Assembly (NCBI RefSeq): GCF_046719735.1
Contig: NZ_JAUTWQ010000018.1
Location: forward strand, 36,211-100,210
DNA: 64,000 bases
Reading direction: 5' to 3'
Source of the DNA: Halobacillus_B rhizosphaerae
GTDB lineage: Bacteria; Bacillota; Bacilli; Bacillales; Halobacillaceae
Each line of letters opens with the position of its first letter. Position 1 is the stretch's first letter. Below are positions 16,489 through 24,231 of the stretch, one piece after another. The notes below the pieces were generated by a model. It was not told the origin of the DNA and did not search any database. It worked only from the letters and a program-made list of their open reading frames with translations. The translations under genes were made by a program, and so were the position numbers.

Positions 16489-16803
16489 ATGGAACCTATC
16501 GATGTATTCAAAGCACTGTCTAATGAGACTCGGCTGAACATCCTCAAGTGGCTGAAGGAGCCGGAGAAGCATTTCCCTAAGCAGCAAGCTCATCTTCCCA
16601 AGGAGGTAAGTATTAAGGGCGGGGTCTGTGTAGGAGATATTCAAGAGAAAGCTCAAGCTTCTCAATCCACGGTTTCCCACTACTTGAACATGATGCAGAG
16701 AGCCGGGCTGCTGGAATCTGTCCGTTACGGTCAATGGACGTATTACAGACGGAATGAAGAGATCCTTCATCAATTAGCCCACTATCTTGATACAGAAATC
16801 TAA
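16489..16803 (+). CDS. ArsR/SmtB family transcriptional repressor
   Basis: This 104-residue winged-helix repressor reads MEPIDVFKALSNETRLNILKWL, with the recognition region GDIQEKAQASQSTVSHYLNMMQRAGLLESVRYGQWTYYRRNEE. There is no ELCVCDL metal-binding motif in helix 3, so it need not sense metals. The ATG at 16489 is preferred over the one at 16480, because the -10 box ends at 16481 and transcripts cannot include 16480. That leaves almost no 5' leader. It probably controls the downstream YdcZ transporter pair and itself. Confidence 0.88.
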   Translation: MEPIDVFKALSNETRLNILKWLKEPEKHFPKQQAHLPKEVSIKGGVCVGDIQEKAQASQSTVSHYLNMMQRAGLLESVRYGQWTYYRRNEEILHQLAHYLDTEI

Positions 16804-16882
16804 TGATAGATTTCTGTTCTTTTATATTTTGTATATCGATAATTCTAGATATTTAATTATTATGATTATAGGAGGTTTTTAT

Positions 16883-17311
16883 ATGCGTTACATTGCCTAC
16901 ATCTTTGCTCTCTTAGGAGGAGCGGCACTTAGCTTTGAAGGAGCGATTTATGGTGAATTAGGAGAAAATGTGGGCCAGCTGGAGGCCACGTTTTATAATT
17001 TTGCCGTGGGTTCCTTAATCCTTGGTTTACTATGGCTGTTCTTCGGAAAAGGAAAACTTTCTCATACCGTGAAGGCCCCTAAATGGACACTGCTAGGAGG
17101 AATTCTTGGAGTCACGTATTTGCTTGCGATTGTTATTAGTGTCCCCTTTGTAGGAGTAGGAATTACGATGGTAGCGGTCATTATTGGTCAGATGTTGATG
17201 AGCATGGTGATCGAACACTTCGGCTGGCTCGGCAGTAAAACCGCTAAAATCAATAAAGAAAAAGTACTGGCCGTTCTTTCTATGGTCATTGCCCTTATTC
17301 TTATAAATTAG
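16883..17311 (+). CDS. YdcZ-type half-size DMT transporter, subunit 1
   Basis: This 142-residue membrane protein has about five hydrophobic helices and the YdcZ (DMT superfamily) pattern: FALLGGAALSFEGAIYGELG, then EATFYNFAVGSL, KAPKWTLLGGILGVTYLLAIV and GQMLMSMVIEHFGWLGS. Members act as paired half transporters for small molecules. The ATG at 16883 follows TAGGAGG. It lies downstream of the ArsR gene and 12 nt before its partner, so the three genes look like a regulated efflux or uptake unit. Confidence 0.88.
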   Translation: MRYIAYIFALLGGAALSFEGAIYGELGENVGQLEATFYNFAVGSLILGLLWLFFGKGKLSHTVKAPKWTLLGGILGVTYLLAIVISVPFVGVGITMVAVIIGQMLMSMVIEHFGWLGSKTAKINKEKVLAVLSMVIALILIN

Positions 17312-17323
17312 GAGGCATCTAAA

Positions 17324-17797
17324 ATGGAACTTATCATTATATTATTTACATTACTCGGCGGGATTACGCTCAGCGCCCAATCCTCCATTAACGGTACATT
17401 CAGTCAGAAAGCAGGGACCATTGAAACAACGCTTCTTACTTTTGTCACAGGTGCAATCTTTCTGTTTCTCATCATTCTCTTCTTTGGACAAGGAGATTTA
17501 TCAGCGATCATGGCGGCGCCGAAATGGCAGTTAAGTGCGGTATTCATGGGAACGATTTACCTTATGTTCACTGTGATCGCCGTACCGAAAATCGGCGTTA
17601 TCGCAGCTAACATTTCAACAATTATCGGCCAGCTTGTCATTAGTGTCATTATTGACCATTTCGGCTGGTTTGGGAGTATTGAAATTGAGTTAGGCTGGGA
17701 TAGAATGCTTGCATTATTCTTTATGGCGCTTGCTCTCTATTTTATCTATAAAGGAAATATGCGGTCTAAACAACAGGTGCGAGAAGCAGAATCTTAA
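17324..17797 (+). CDS. YdcZ-type half-size DMT transporter, subunit 2
   Basis: This 157-residue protein is homologous to the preceding gene: GGITLSAQSSINGTFSQKAG, then ETTLLTFVTGAIFLF, AAPKWQLSAVFMGTIYLM and GQLVISVIIDHFGWFGS. It has a charged C-terminal tail. The pair probably forms an antiparallel heterodimer, as in other two-gene small DMT systems. GGAGG stands about 9 nt before the start. Confidence 0.88.
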   Translation: MELIIILFTLLGGITLSAQSSINGTFSQKAGTIETTLLTFVTGAIFLFLIILFFGQGDLSAIMAAPKWQLSAVFMGTIYLMFTVIAVPKIGVIAANISTIIGQLVISVIIDHFGWFGSIEIELGWDRMLALFFMALALYFIYKGNMRSKQQVREAES

Positions 17798-17810
17798 TTC
17801 GGACTAAAAA

Positions 17811-17847
17811 CTCCCCCGCCTTTCTGCTATAAAGAAAGGCGGGGGAG
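17811..17847. terminator. Bidirectional terminator after the YdcZ pair
   Basis: A 15-bp perfect GC-rich stem (CTCCCCCGCCTTTCT and complement) with a 7-nt loop. A short A/T flank on each side suits both convergent transcripts. Confidence 0.85.
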
Positions 17848-17869
17848 TAATCTATCCCATAAACACTAC

Positions 17870-18166
17870 TTAAACTTTATGAAATTCTGTGCCATCCAAG
17901 TGATCATTCTCAAAGTAATCCGTTAAATCATCGCCGTCTTCCCGGATCACCCGATCTTCTTTGTGCTGTTTTTTGGTTTCAGAGCCAGTCTTACTGTCTT
18001 GTGCAAGATTCACTGCCTGCTCCACAAGCTCCATGATTTTATGCTGCATGGATTCTCTTTCTACTGGAGCCATGCTGTCCCAATGATCATCTAAGTTCTT
18101 CTGTAAATCAAGTCGTGTTTCTTTGATCAAATCTATCACTTGAGTTACGGATTCCGAATTTTTCAT
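17870..18166 (-). CDS. Acidic small protein of unknown function
   Basis: This 98-residue hydrophilic protein has a helical N-terminal half (VTQVIDLIKETRLDLQKNLDDHWDSMAPVERESMQHKIMELVEQAVNL) and a disordered acidic tail (DRVIREDGDDLTDYFENDH). It has no membrane segment or known motif. AAGGAGG stands 10 nt before the ATG. It lies 43 nt downstream of the MazG-like gene on the same strand and may be cotranscribed with it. Confidence 0.6.
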   Translation of the reverse strand: MKNSESVTQVIDLIKETRLDLQKNLDDHWDSMAPVERESMQHKIMELVEQAVNLAQDSKTGSETKKQHKEDRVIREDGDDLTDYFENDHLDGTEFHKV

Positions 18167-18208
18167 AGTACGCGTATCCTCCTTGAGATATGTTTGGTCT
18201 TCTCTGAA

Positions 18209-18541
18209 TCAGTCTTCTACACGGACTAAAAACACCCGATCCTCGAAGGCTCCTCGTTTTCCCGCTTTTTCTTTGCGAATCCTCTCGACATCCTCCAAAG
18301 TACCTCCGTGCTGCTTCGCCAGTGCCTTCATTAATTCCAGCACGTCCGCGAGTTCTTCTAACGCATCGTCATTTTGATCCGCTTCCAAGTATTCATTCAC
18401 TTCTTCTTGCAGTTTCGTTCTTAATTCTGTCTGGTAATCTTCTTGGTATAGAATTTCAGCTTTTAAAGCTTTTCCCTGATCTTCAATGATTTGCGGGATT
18501 AAATCGCGGACTAATTTGTTGTACGTTGTCACGGGGTTCAA
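18209..18541 (-). CDS. MazG-like nucleotide pyrophosphohydrolase
   Basis: This is a 110-residue all-alpha NTP pyrophosphohydrolase of the short MazG/HisE-like family. It starts with TYNKLVRDLIPQIIEDQGK and carries the metal-binding helix pair EEVNEYLEA and EELADVLELMKAL (ExxE..ExxD). Such enzymes hydrolyse NTPs or aberrant nucleotides to NMP and pyrophosphate. It is not the histidine biosynthesis enzyme by context. GGAG lies 5 nt before the ATG. Confidence 0.88.
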   Translation of the reverse strand: MNPVTTYNKLVRDLIPQIIEDQGKALKAEILYQEDYQTELRTKLQEEVNEYLEADQNDDALEELADVLELMKALAKQHGGTLEDVERIRKEKAGKRGAFEDRVFLVRVED

Positions 18542-18755
18542 TTCTCCTTTGCGGAATTATTCTTTTTCTTTAGTTTACTGGCCGGGGTAGAGAAAAAACA
18601 GAGTACTCTATAATTTTTATCATGATTGATTTAGCATTCTCAATCGATATGGTTATAATTTCCACACGAATATAAATTTGATATGATTAAGCTGTTTAGT
18701 CGTTAGTTGGATGAGTGGATGATGAAAGTAGCTATAGCTGAGAGGGGGAATCTCG

Positions 18756-18968
18756 ATGCTTTCAAAGAGGAAAACCACACTAGGAAATTGGCTTGCTTAT
18801 TTAGGATTATTGATTTTTGCGGTTGGCTTTTCATTTAGTGAGATTATTGGAATTGAAGGGACACCCCATTTGTTAGAATCGGCTTCCATCCCACTAGGAG
18901 TAATCGGATTATTAATGTTAATCACATCTAATTTCTTTACTAAAAAAAGCTCAGATCATTTAAATTGA
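18756..18968 (+). CDS. Small two-TM membrane protein
   Basis: This 70-residue protein has hydrophobic helices at about residues 11-29 and 45-60, a basic start (MLSKRKTT) and a polar end (KKSSDHLN). AGGGGGA precedes the ATG by about 8 nt. A possible promoter, TTAGCA (18631-18636), 17 nt, TATAAT (18654-18659), lies about 100 nt upstream. Function unknown. Confidence 0.55.
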   Translation: MLSKRKTTLGNWLAYLGLLIFAVGFSFSEIIGIEGTPHLLESASIPLGVIGLLMLITSNFFTKKSSDHLN

Positions 18969-19097
18969 GTTCAGCGCAGCCAAAGTGGTTTTGAAAGTGT
19001 AAACAGATTCTAAAGTGACGTAGTTAAACTGCAGCTTGCCAAGTGTGTTAACGAGGCAGGTTTAATATATGAAATTTAAAAGCGAGGGGTCTATCTT

Positions 19098-19505
19098 GTG
19101 GGTGAATTAGTTAAGGGTAATGAATATTTTTATATTATTATATACTGTCTAATTGTATTGATAATTAATCTGGATTACTTAAGGGATTTCAAAAATATAA
19201 AAAAAAGACTTAGCGATATTTCCTCAGATGATGAGTTAAAAATTGATCCACAATCTATGTCCTTGCTCGTGATCGTTCTGGTGTTTAATTTCTTTCGAAG
19301 GTGGTTCATTTATTTACTTGCCGTGCTAATAACAGACCACATACTTGTCATTGTTATTTCATTTATTTTATTTGTAATAAGTTTATATGATTGCTTTTTT
19401 AATTATAGTCTAGTAAAAGTTATAAAATCGAATATTGTCCTATACTTAGCAGTCATTGATGCAATCTACATCTCGATTTTTATATTTTATCTATTCACTT
19501 TCTAA
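19098..19505 (+). CDS. Four-TM membrane protein of unknown function
   Basis: This 135-residue AT-rich gene encodes four hydrophobic helices (about residues 9-27, 54-82, 84-103 and 112-134), with a charged cytosolic loop KNIKKRLSDISSDDELKID. The GTG start follows GAGGGG by 8 nt. Base composition is clearly more AT-rich than the peptidase gene that follows. No family is recognised. Confidence 0.55.
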   Translation: MGELVKGNEYFYIIIYCLIVLIINLDYLRDFKNIKKRLSDISSDDELKIDPQSMSLLVIVLVFNFFRRWFIYLLAVLITDHILVIVISFILFVISLYDCFFNYSLVKVIKSNIVLYLAVIDAIYISIFIFYLFTF

Positions 19506-19571
19506 ACACTGACAGACACTATATCTCAAAATAGTTCTTCACCTATTTAAATAGAATTTATATATGAAAAT

Positions 19572-19605
19572 GCCTCATTTCTCACCCAACGGGAAGAAAT
19601 GAGGC
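19572..19605. terminator. Bidirectional Rho-independent terminator
   Basis: An 11-bp stem GCCTCATTTCT with its complement and a 12-nt loop, with T-rich flank TTTCTTTT on the + side. It lies between the membrane protein and the convergent S51 gene. Confidence 0.85.
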
Positions 19606-19639
19606 TTTCTTTTATTTCTTAAAGCGCCGTCTCCTGAAG

Positions 19640-20352
19640 TTAAGGGGTGAACAGCTTCCATTGCCCCTCGGAGACAACTTCAATCCCGCCATCAGTCACT
19701 TTAATGGCCGTCTGATCGTCAATTGCGTAACCCGCACCTGATATTTCTGCTGCCCACTTTTCTGCATTGGCCAAGGTGTTGTCCGGCAGCATCTCGTGTT
19801 CCAGATGAGGAAACATGGAAAAATCCACCAGACCCAGCGCTTTATCGTCCCCAGTGGGCGAACGCCAGCCTACGAATTCTTCACCGATATTTGGAGCCAT
19901 CACCATGCTCCCAGCGCTCATCCCCACATAGACGGCGTTCAGCGATGGCAAGAGGTCTGCCAGCCCGGATTGCCGCATCCAGTCAAGTAGAGGGCATCGC
20001 CGCCTGACACGAGCAGGACGTCCGTCTCCTGCACAAGTGGAACCCAGCGTTTTTCGTCGATGCTGGGCAGGGCTGTTAGCTCAAGCACGCCGACAGACTT
20101 CCAGCCAAGCTCAACCATGGGATTCTCGGACTTCCCGCTAATGAATTCCCAGGCATTGACGCCGGGACCGACCCAGGGATGTCCGTACATTGCGGTCGGG
20201 ATACACAGGGCGGTGGACTCGGCGATCGGCTTGTCCAGCATGTCGACAAGGGCGGCGTGGATCGTCGGGTTAGTGACTCCCCCTGAAGTTAGCAGAAGTT
20301 TCATTCCGAGTGGATCCAGGGACTTAGAATTCTTCAAATCATTATGCGTCAA
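19640..20352 (-). pseudogene. Peptidase S51 (dipeptidase E-like), frameshifted
   Basis: Two frames together form one S51 serine peptidase of about 235 residues. The first (20352 downward) has KLLLTSGGVTNPTIHAAL and DVLLVSGGDALYLTG. The second (19978 downward) continues MRQSGLADLLPSLNAVYVGMSAGSMVM, containing the GxSAGS nucleophile, and ends in VSEGQWKLFTP. The expected junction is LTG-W-MRQSG. Losing one 4-bp unit of a GGATGGATG tandem near 19976-19985 would give the GGATG seen here. The start is a TTG behind GAGGAGG. The gene is visibly more GC-rich than its neighbours, a sign of transfer. Activity is doubtful unless the frameshift is a sequencing error. Confidence 0.85.
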
Positions 20353-20552
20353 AAGTTTTCCTCCTCAGGGATCGAAGCTGCGGCTCTTTATCACGTAACC
20401 TTTAGGATCATGACGTATGACATAGGTTGACTCACTAACTTCCCTATCCAGAAGGTTCGGATGACGAAATCGCTTCTTCAACGAATAAATATCTCTTATT
20501 TATTTTACCATGGTTCTTCTATATAAACCGGATTTACTATAGACGGTGAAGA

Positions 20553-20969
20553 TTAATCGTATATTACGTTTTTCCCTTCTTCCGTCAGCTTTTTTATCGA
20601 GGCAACCATGTGATTGATTTCTTCATCGGAATGCCTTTCCCAGGAACGTAATTCAGCTACTATTTTCAATGGGGACTTAGACCTGTATGAGCGTGTGGGA
20701 TTTCCAGGAAATCGTTTATCCGTTACGTTCGGATCATTTTCAAACTCACCTAAGGGTTCTACAATATAAATTCGTTCTTGGGACTGAGATGCTGCTAATT
20801 CAGCGCCCCATTTAGCCGCATTTAATGTTGAAGTGAAATAAATGTAGTTCGATTTTTTGTCTTGGTAGTTGGATTGATGCTGAGCTTCTAATAGATCGCC
20901 AATATTCAGTTTTGCTTTGGTGCCATGAAAGAAAGGACCAGGATCCAAGACATCTTTTTCTTCATTCAT
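20553..20969 (-). CDS. arr: NAD-dependent rifampin ADP-ribosyltransferase
   Basis: This 138-residue protein has the full Arr pattern: DPGPFFHGTKAKLNIGDLLEAQHQS, then YIYFTSTLNAAKWGAELAAS, RIYIVEPLGEFENDPNVTDKRFPGNPTRSYRS, and the closing NVIYD. Arr enzymes transfer ADP-ribose from NAD to the rifamycin ansa chain (O23) and confer resistance. The length matches the family. It sits alone, with no integron or transposon around it, so it is probably an intrinsic chromosomal copy. Its native substrate in environmental bacilli is not known. Confidence 0.93.
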   Translation of the reverse strand: MNEEKDVLDPGPFFHGTKAKLNIGDLLEAQHQSNYQDKKSNYIYFTSTLNAAKWGAELAASQSQERIYIVEPLGEFENDPNVTDKRFPGNPTRSYRSKSPLKIVAELRSWERHSDEEINHMVASIKKLTEEGKNVIYD

Positions 20970-21141
20970 ACGGTTCCACCCCTGTAAATTAGATTTGTAA
21001 TCATAGTATAGGACAGGTGCTGTCGAAAGAGTAGTCTATAAATTTTTTGTAGGTAGGCGTATAATAGAAGTAGAAGGAACGTTGTTTTTATTTAAGGATC
21101 AACGTTTGTAAGGGTTCTAGGGATCAATTTTCCCGGATAAG

Positions 21142-21183
21142 AAAGCCCCGTTTCTCCTTTTTAATACGGAGAAACGGGGCTTT
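21142..21183. terminator. Strong hairpin with T-run, no assigned gene
   Basis: A 16-bp perfect stem AAAGCCCCGTTTCTCC and complement, loop of 10 nt, followed by TTTTT on the + strand. No + strand gene precedes it for over 1.6 kb. A TATAAT at 21060-21065 and an AACGTTG/CAACGTT inverted repeat lie just upstream, so it may end a short untranslated RNA. Alternatively it is a spare terminator for the mqo transcript. Confidence 0.75.
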
Positions 21184-21250
21184 TTCATTTGAATCGTAGT
21201 GTTTCTTAATTAAGGCGGTTATCCAATAATGGATGATGGCTTTTATCAGT

Positions 21251-21291
21251 AAAAAAAAAGAACCTTCAATCCATAATAGGATTAAAGGTTC
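21251..21291 (-). terminator. Rho-independent terminator of mqo
   Basis: Read on the minus strand, a GAACC/GGTTC-based stem of about 13 bp with a 6-nt loop is followed by nine T residues, 30 nt after the mqo stop codon. Confidence 0.9.
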
Positions 21292-21321
21292 CATTATTCG
21301 GCTGTTCATATAATTAGTGTA

Positions 21322-22824
21322 TCAATTATTCACGGTTTCCTTATCGCTCAAACCCAGTGCTTCAGCCGTTGACTTATGAATCTCATCGATCAAGTCAGGG
21401 TGTTCCACTAAGGATAAACCATAAGAAGGAATCATTTCTTTAATTTTCGGTTCCCAGTCTTTCATATGCTGCGGGAAGCAGCGGTTCATCACATCAAGCA
21501 TCACGTGCACGGCGGTTGATGCCCCTGGAGAGGCGCCTAGCAGGGCAGCGATGGAACCATCCGCAGAATTGACGACTTCGGTACCGAATTGCAGCGTTCC
21601 CCTGCCGCCTTCGTCGGTATCCTTAATAACCTGGACACGCTGGCCGGCGGTGACAAGTTCCCAGTCTTCGCTTTTGGCGTCCGGGATAAATTCGCGAATG
21701 GCTTCCATGCGCTGTTCTTTGGATAGCAGCACTTGCTGGATCAAATATTTGGTTAAGGACATTTGTTTGGCTCCGGCGGATAGCATCGTCAGGACGTTGT
21801 TCGGTTTAACCGAGTTGATTAGATCCATTAACGAGCCTTCTTTTAGGAACCTCGGCGAGAAGCCGGCAAATGGTCCAAATAATAAGGTCTTTTTGTTGCC
21901 GATGTAGCGTGTATCTAAGTGCGGCACAGACATAGGCGGTGCGCCGACGGGAGCTTTCCCGTAAACTTTTGCCTCGTGCTGGTCGACGACTTCCTGGTTT
22001 TTACAAACCATGAACTGGCCGCTGACCGGGAAGCCTCCGAAGCCTCTGCCTTCCGGTATGCCGGATTTCTGCAGGAGATGCAGGCTTCCGCCACCGCCGC
22101 CGATAAAGACGAATTTGGCGTTATGCAAGACCTCTTGACCGGTTGCAAGGTTTTTCACTTTTACGTTCCACGTACCGTCCTCAGCGCGGTTTAACCCTTC
22201 TACGCTGTGTTGATAGTTCACTTTAACATCGGTGTTCTCTAAGTGATCAAACATTTTGCGGGTTAACGAACCAAAGTTCACATCCGTACCCGAGTCCATT
22301 TTCGTTGCAGCCACTGGTTCTGTGGAAGTGCGATCTTTCATAATCAGCGGAATCCAGTTTTTCAGTTTTTCCGGATCATCTGAGAATTGCATTCCTTTGA
22401 AAAGTGGGTGCTTGGACATCGTTTCAAACCGATTCTTTAAGAACCTCACATTATCTTCGCCGAAGACTAAGCTCATATGGGGCAGCGGCATGATAAATTC
22501 CTGCGGGTTCTTCAGTTGGCCGCTTTTCACCAGGTAAGACCAGTATTGTCTGGACACTTGAAACTGTTCATTCACGGTTTCTGCTTTGCTCATATCTATG
22601 GAGCCATCTGGTAGTTCTTTCGTGTAATTCAGCTCGCACAATGCCGCGTGTCCCGTTCCAGCATTGTTCCACTCGTTCGAACTTTCCGCTCCTGTGCCTT
22701 TCAGCTTCTCAAACACAGTGACGTTCCAGTCAGGTGAGACTTCTTTCAATAGTGAAGCTAACGTTGCACTCATGATTCCAGCGCCGATTAAAATCACGTC
22801 TGTTTTCATTTCTCCGTTGCTCAT
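21322..22824 (-). CDS. mqo: Malate:quinone oxidoreductase
   Basis: This 500-residue FAD-dependent peripheral membrane enzyme oxidises malate to oxaloacetate and passes electrons to the quinone pool, an alternative to NAD-malate dehydrogenase. The FAD-binding motif DVILIGAGIMSATLASLL lies near the N-terminus, followed by the family phrases NEWNNAGTGHAALCELNYT and FVFIGGGGGSLHLLQKSGIPEGRGFGGFPVSGQF. The C-terminal LLGASPGASTAVHVMLDV is intact. ATG 22824 is preferred because AAGGAT lies about 9 nt upstream, while the ATG at 22833 touches it. Length equals typical Bacillus Mqo. Confidence 0.97.
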   Translation of the reverse strand: MSNGEMKTDVILIGAGIMSATLASLLKEVSPDWNVTVFEKLKGTGAESSNEWNNAGTGHAALCELNYTKELPDGSIDMSKAETVNEQFQVSRQYWSYLVKSGQLKNPQEFIMPLPHMSLVFGEDNVRFLKNRFETMSKHPLFKGMQFSDDPEKLKNWIPLIMKDRTSTEPVAATKMDSGTDVNFGSLTRKMFDHLENTDVKVNYQHSVEGLNRAEDGTWNVKVKNLATGQEVLHNAKFVFIGGGGGSLHLLQKSGIPEGRGFGGFPVSGQFMVCKNQEVVDQHEAKVYGKAPVGAPPMSVPHLDTRYIGNKKTLLFGPFAGFSPRFLKEGSLMDLINSVKPNNVLTMLSAGAKQMSLTKYLIQQVLLSKEQRMEAIREFIPDAKSEDWELVTAGQRVQVIKDTDEGGRGTLQFGTEVVNSADGSIAALLGASPGASTAVHVMLDVMNRCFPQHMKDWEPKIKEMIPSYGLSLVEHPDLIDEIHKSTAEALGLSDKETVNN

Positions 22825-22981
22825 AGTTACCATCCTTATCTATTTAAATTTACATTAAAAGCTAGAATAGATTGGTGTACAGCATCATAACGTTTCGTCT
22901 ATTTGAAAAATACCACTATTCTTAATTATAAACGACTTGGCGCAAGTAAAAAAGTGAAATGTGCACATTCGAACACAGTAA

Positions 22982-23020
22982 AAAGCCTTTCCTCCCTCAG
23001 ATTAAGGGAGAAAAGGCTTT
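22982..23020 (-). terminator. Terminator of the ABC/two-component operon
   Basis: A 16-bp stem with one mismatch (AAAGCCTTT-CTCCCT against AGGGAG-AAAGGCTTT) is followed by TTTTT in the minus direction, about 135 nt after the kinase stop codon. The 330-nt gap before mqo also holds the repeat at 23056-23166. Confidence 0.85.
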
Positions 23021-23055
23021 AAATAGCGGTTCTCAGCAGACAAATTTTTCTAAAT

Positions 23056-23166
23056 GGGGACGGTGGGGACAGGTACCGCCGTCCCTTCGTGTATGGAATT
23101 AAAAACCGAGTTATGGCTGTGGTGAAGCAGGAGCTGGGACAACGGTACCTGTCCCTATAGTCCCCC
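23056..23166. repeat. GGGACAGGTAC palindromic repeat, copy 1 (long loop)
   Basis: The left arm GGGGACAGGTACC...GTCCC (23056-23085) and right arm GGGAC...GGTACCTGTCCC...TCCCC (23136-23166) are inverted copies separated by about 50 nt. The right arm runs into the kinase gene and supplies its last codons and stop (GGA CTA TAG). Copies 1 and 6 have spacers; copies 2-5 are compact. Confidence 0.85.
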
Positions 23167-24231
23167 ACTCGTGAATGTGACGGTGATTTCGGTTCCTTTG
23201 CCTAGTTCACTGTCCACTTCAATCTCGGCTTCATGCAAATCGATGATTCGTTTCACAATCGACAGGCCGAGACCGCTGCCGCCGTGCTCTCGATTTCTCG
23301 CTTTATCTGCTTTATAGAAGCGTTCAAACATGTGCAGACGTGTATCTTGATTCATACCTACCCCATTATCTTTCACCGTCACGACAATCCGGCCATCTTC
23401 TGTCGTTGAAGCATGAACGGCAATGGTTCCGTCCTGCGGGGTAAATTTAATACTGTTATGAATCAGGTTGACCCACACCTGATCCATTAAATCCCTATCC
23501 GCCTCCAGGGTAATGGCATCAAGTTCTACATCCATATTGATCCTTTTCTCTGCCCAGTGCGGTTCATTAGCGAGAATGACGCGGCGCAGCTGGTGATCTA
23601 ACCGGTAGTGCTTCCATTCAAGCATGAGCTGATCGGACTCTAAAGAGGTCAGCTTTAACAGGTTATCACTCAATTTCGAGAGCCGCAGGCTTTCCTTTTC
23701 AATAATGTCCAAGTATTGGTTCCGTTCTTCGGTCGTTAAATCGCCGTTCTTTAACGTATAAGCAAACCCACTGATCGAGGTTAAGGGAGACTGAATTTCA
23801 TGGGACACGTTAGAGATAAATTCCTGCCTCATTCCCTCCATTTCTCCCAGCTTCTCGGCCATGTGACTAATATTTCTAATGATTTTTGAATAGGGATGAT
23901 CATTGTTCACATCAAATCGCTCCCGGTAATAGGAAAGGTCGATATCGAAATTCCCTTCCGCCATCATTTTCATGGCATGGATCATGGAATTCAGATGTTT
24001 TTCCTGTTTAGCTCTTACCCATGGGATTTTCGTAATAAAGAAAATGAAAAAACCGAACAGCACAAATCCAACTAACGAAGTGATGAGCTGGCTGACAAAG
24101 ATACTCGGCTGATAGCTGGAAGCCGCATACACCTTGGACGCCAGCCAATAAGCCGCCGACCAGCATAGAAGTAACGCCGTAGCGATCCCTAAGAAACCAA
24201 AGATACGCTTAATAAATTCCGGGATTTTCAC
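23155..24231 (-). CDS. Sensor histidine kinase (two TM, HAMP)
   Basis: This 358-residue membrane kinase has TM helices at about residues 12-36 and 46-68, so there is almost no extracellular sensor. A HAMP-like linker follows, then a HisKA domain with the phospho-accepting His144 in FISNVSHEIQSPLTSI. The HATPase domain has the N box (NLIHNSIKF), G1 (DNGVGM) and G2 (GGSGLGLSIVK). It overlaps the response regulator by 4 nt (ATGA). The tiny sensor domain suggests intramembrane sensing or coupling to the ABC transporter encoded upstream. Its C-terminal residues come from a repeat element. Confidence 0.93.
   Translation of the reverse strand: MKIPEFIKRIFGFLGIATALLLCWSAAYWLASKVYAASSYQPSIFVSQLITSLVGFVLFGFFIFFITKIPWVRAKQEKHLNSMIHAMKMMAEGNFDIDLSYYRERFDVNNDHPYSKIIRNISHMAEKLGEMEGMRQEFISNVSHEIQSPLTSISGFAYTLKNGDLTTEERNQYLDIIEKESLRLSKLSDNLLKLTSLESDQLMLEWKHYRLDHQLRRVILANEPHWAEKRINMDVELDAITLEADRDLMDQVWVNLIHNSIKFTPQDGTIAVHASTTEDGRIVVTVKDNGVGMNQDTRLHMFERFYKADKARNREHGGSGLGLSIVKRIIDLHEAEIEVDSELGKGTEITVTFTSGGL

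Noticed and set aside
16426..16773. 115-codon frame on the minus strand over the ArsR gene
   Set aside because: It is antisense to a clear ArsR helix-turn-helix with its own promoter and operator, and its product has no recognisable pattern.
18735..18756. TPP riboswitch-like CTGAGA motif before a small membrane protein
   Set aside because: Only the short CTGAGAGGGGG string is present. The second conserved helix and pyrophosphate-sensor motif are missing, and GGGGG serves as the ribosome site.
21124..21309. 61-codon minus-strand frame after mqo
   Set aside because: It spans two terminator hairpins and has no ribosome-binding site.
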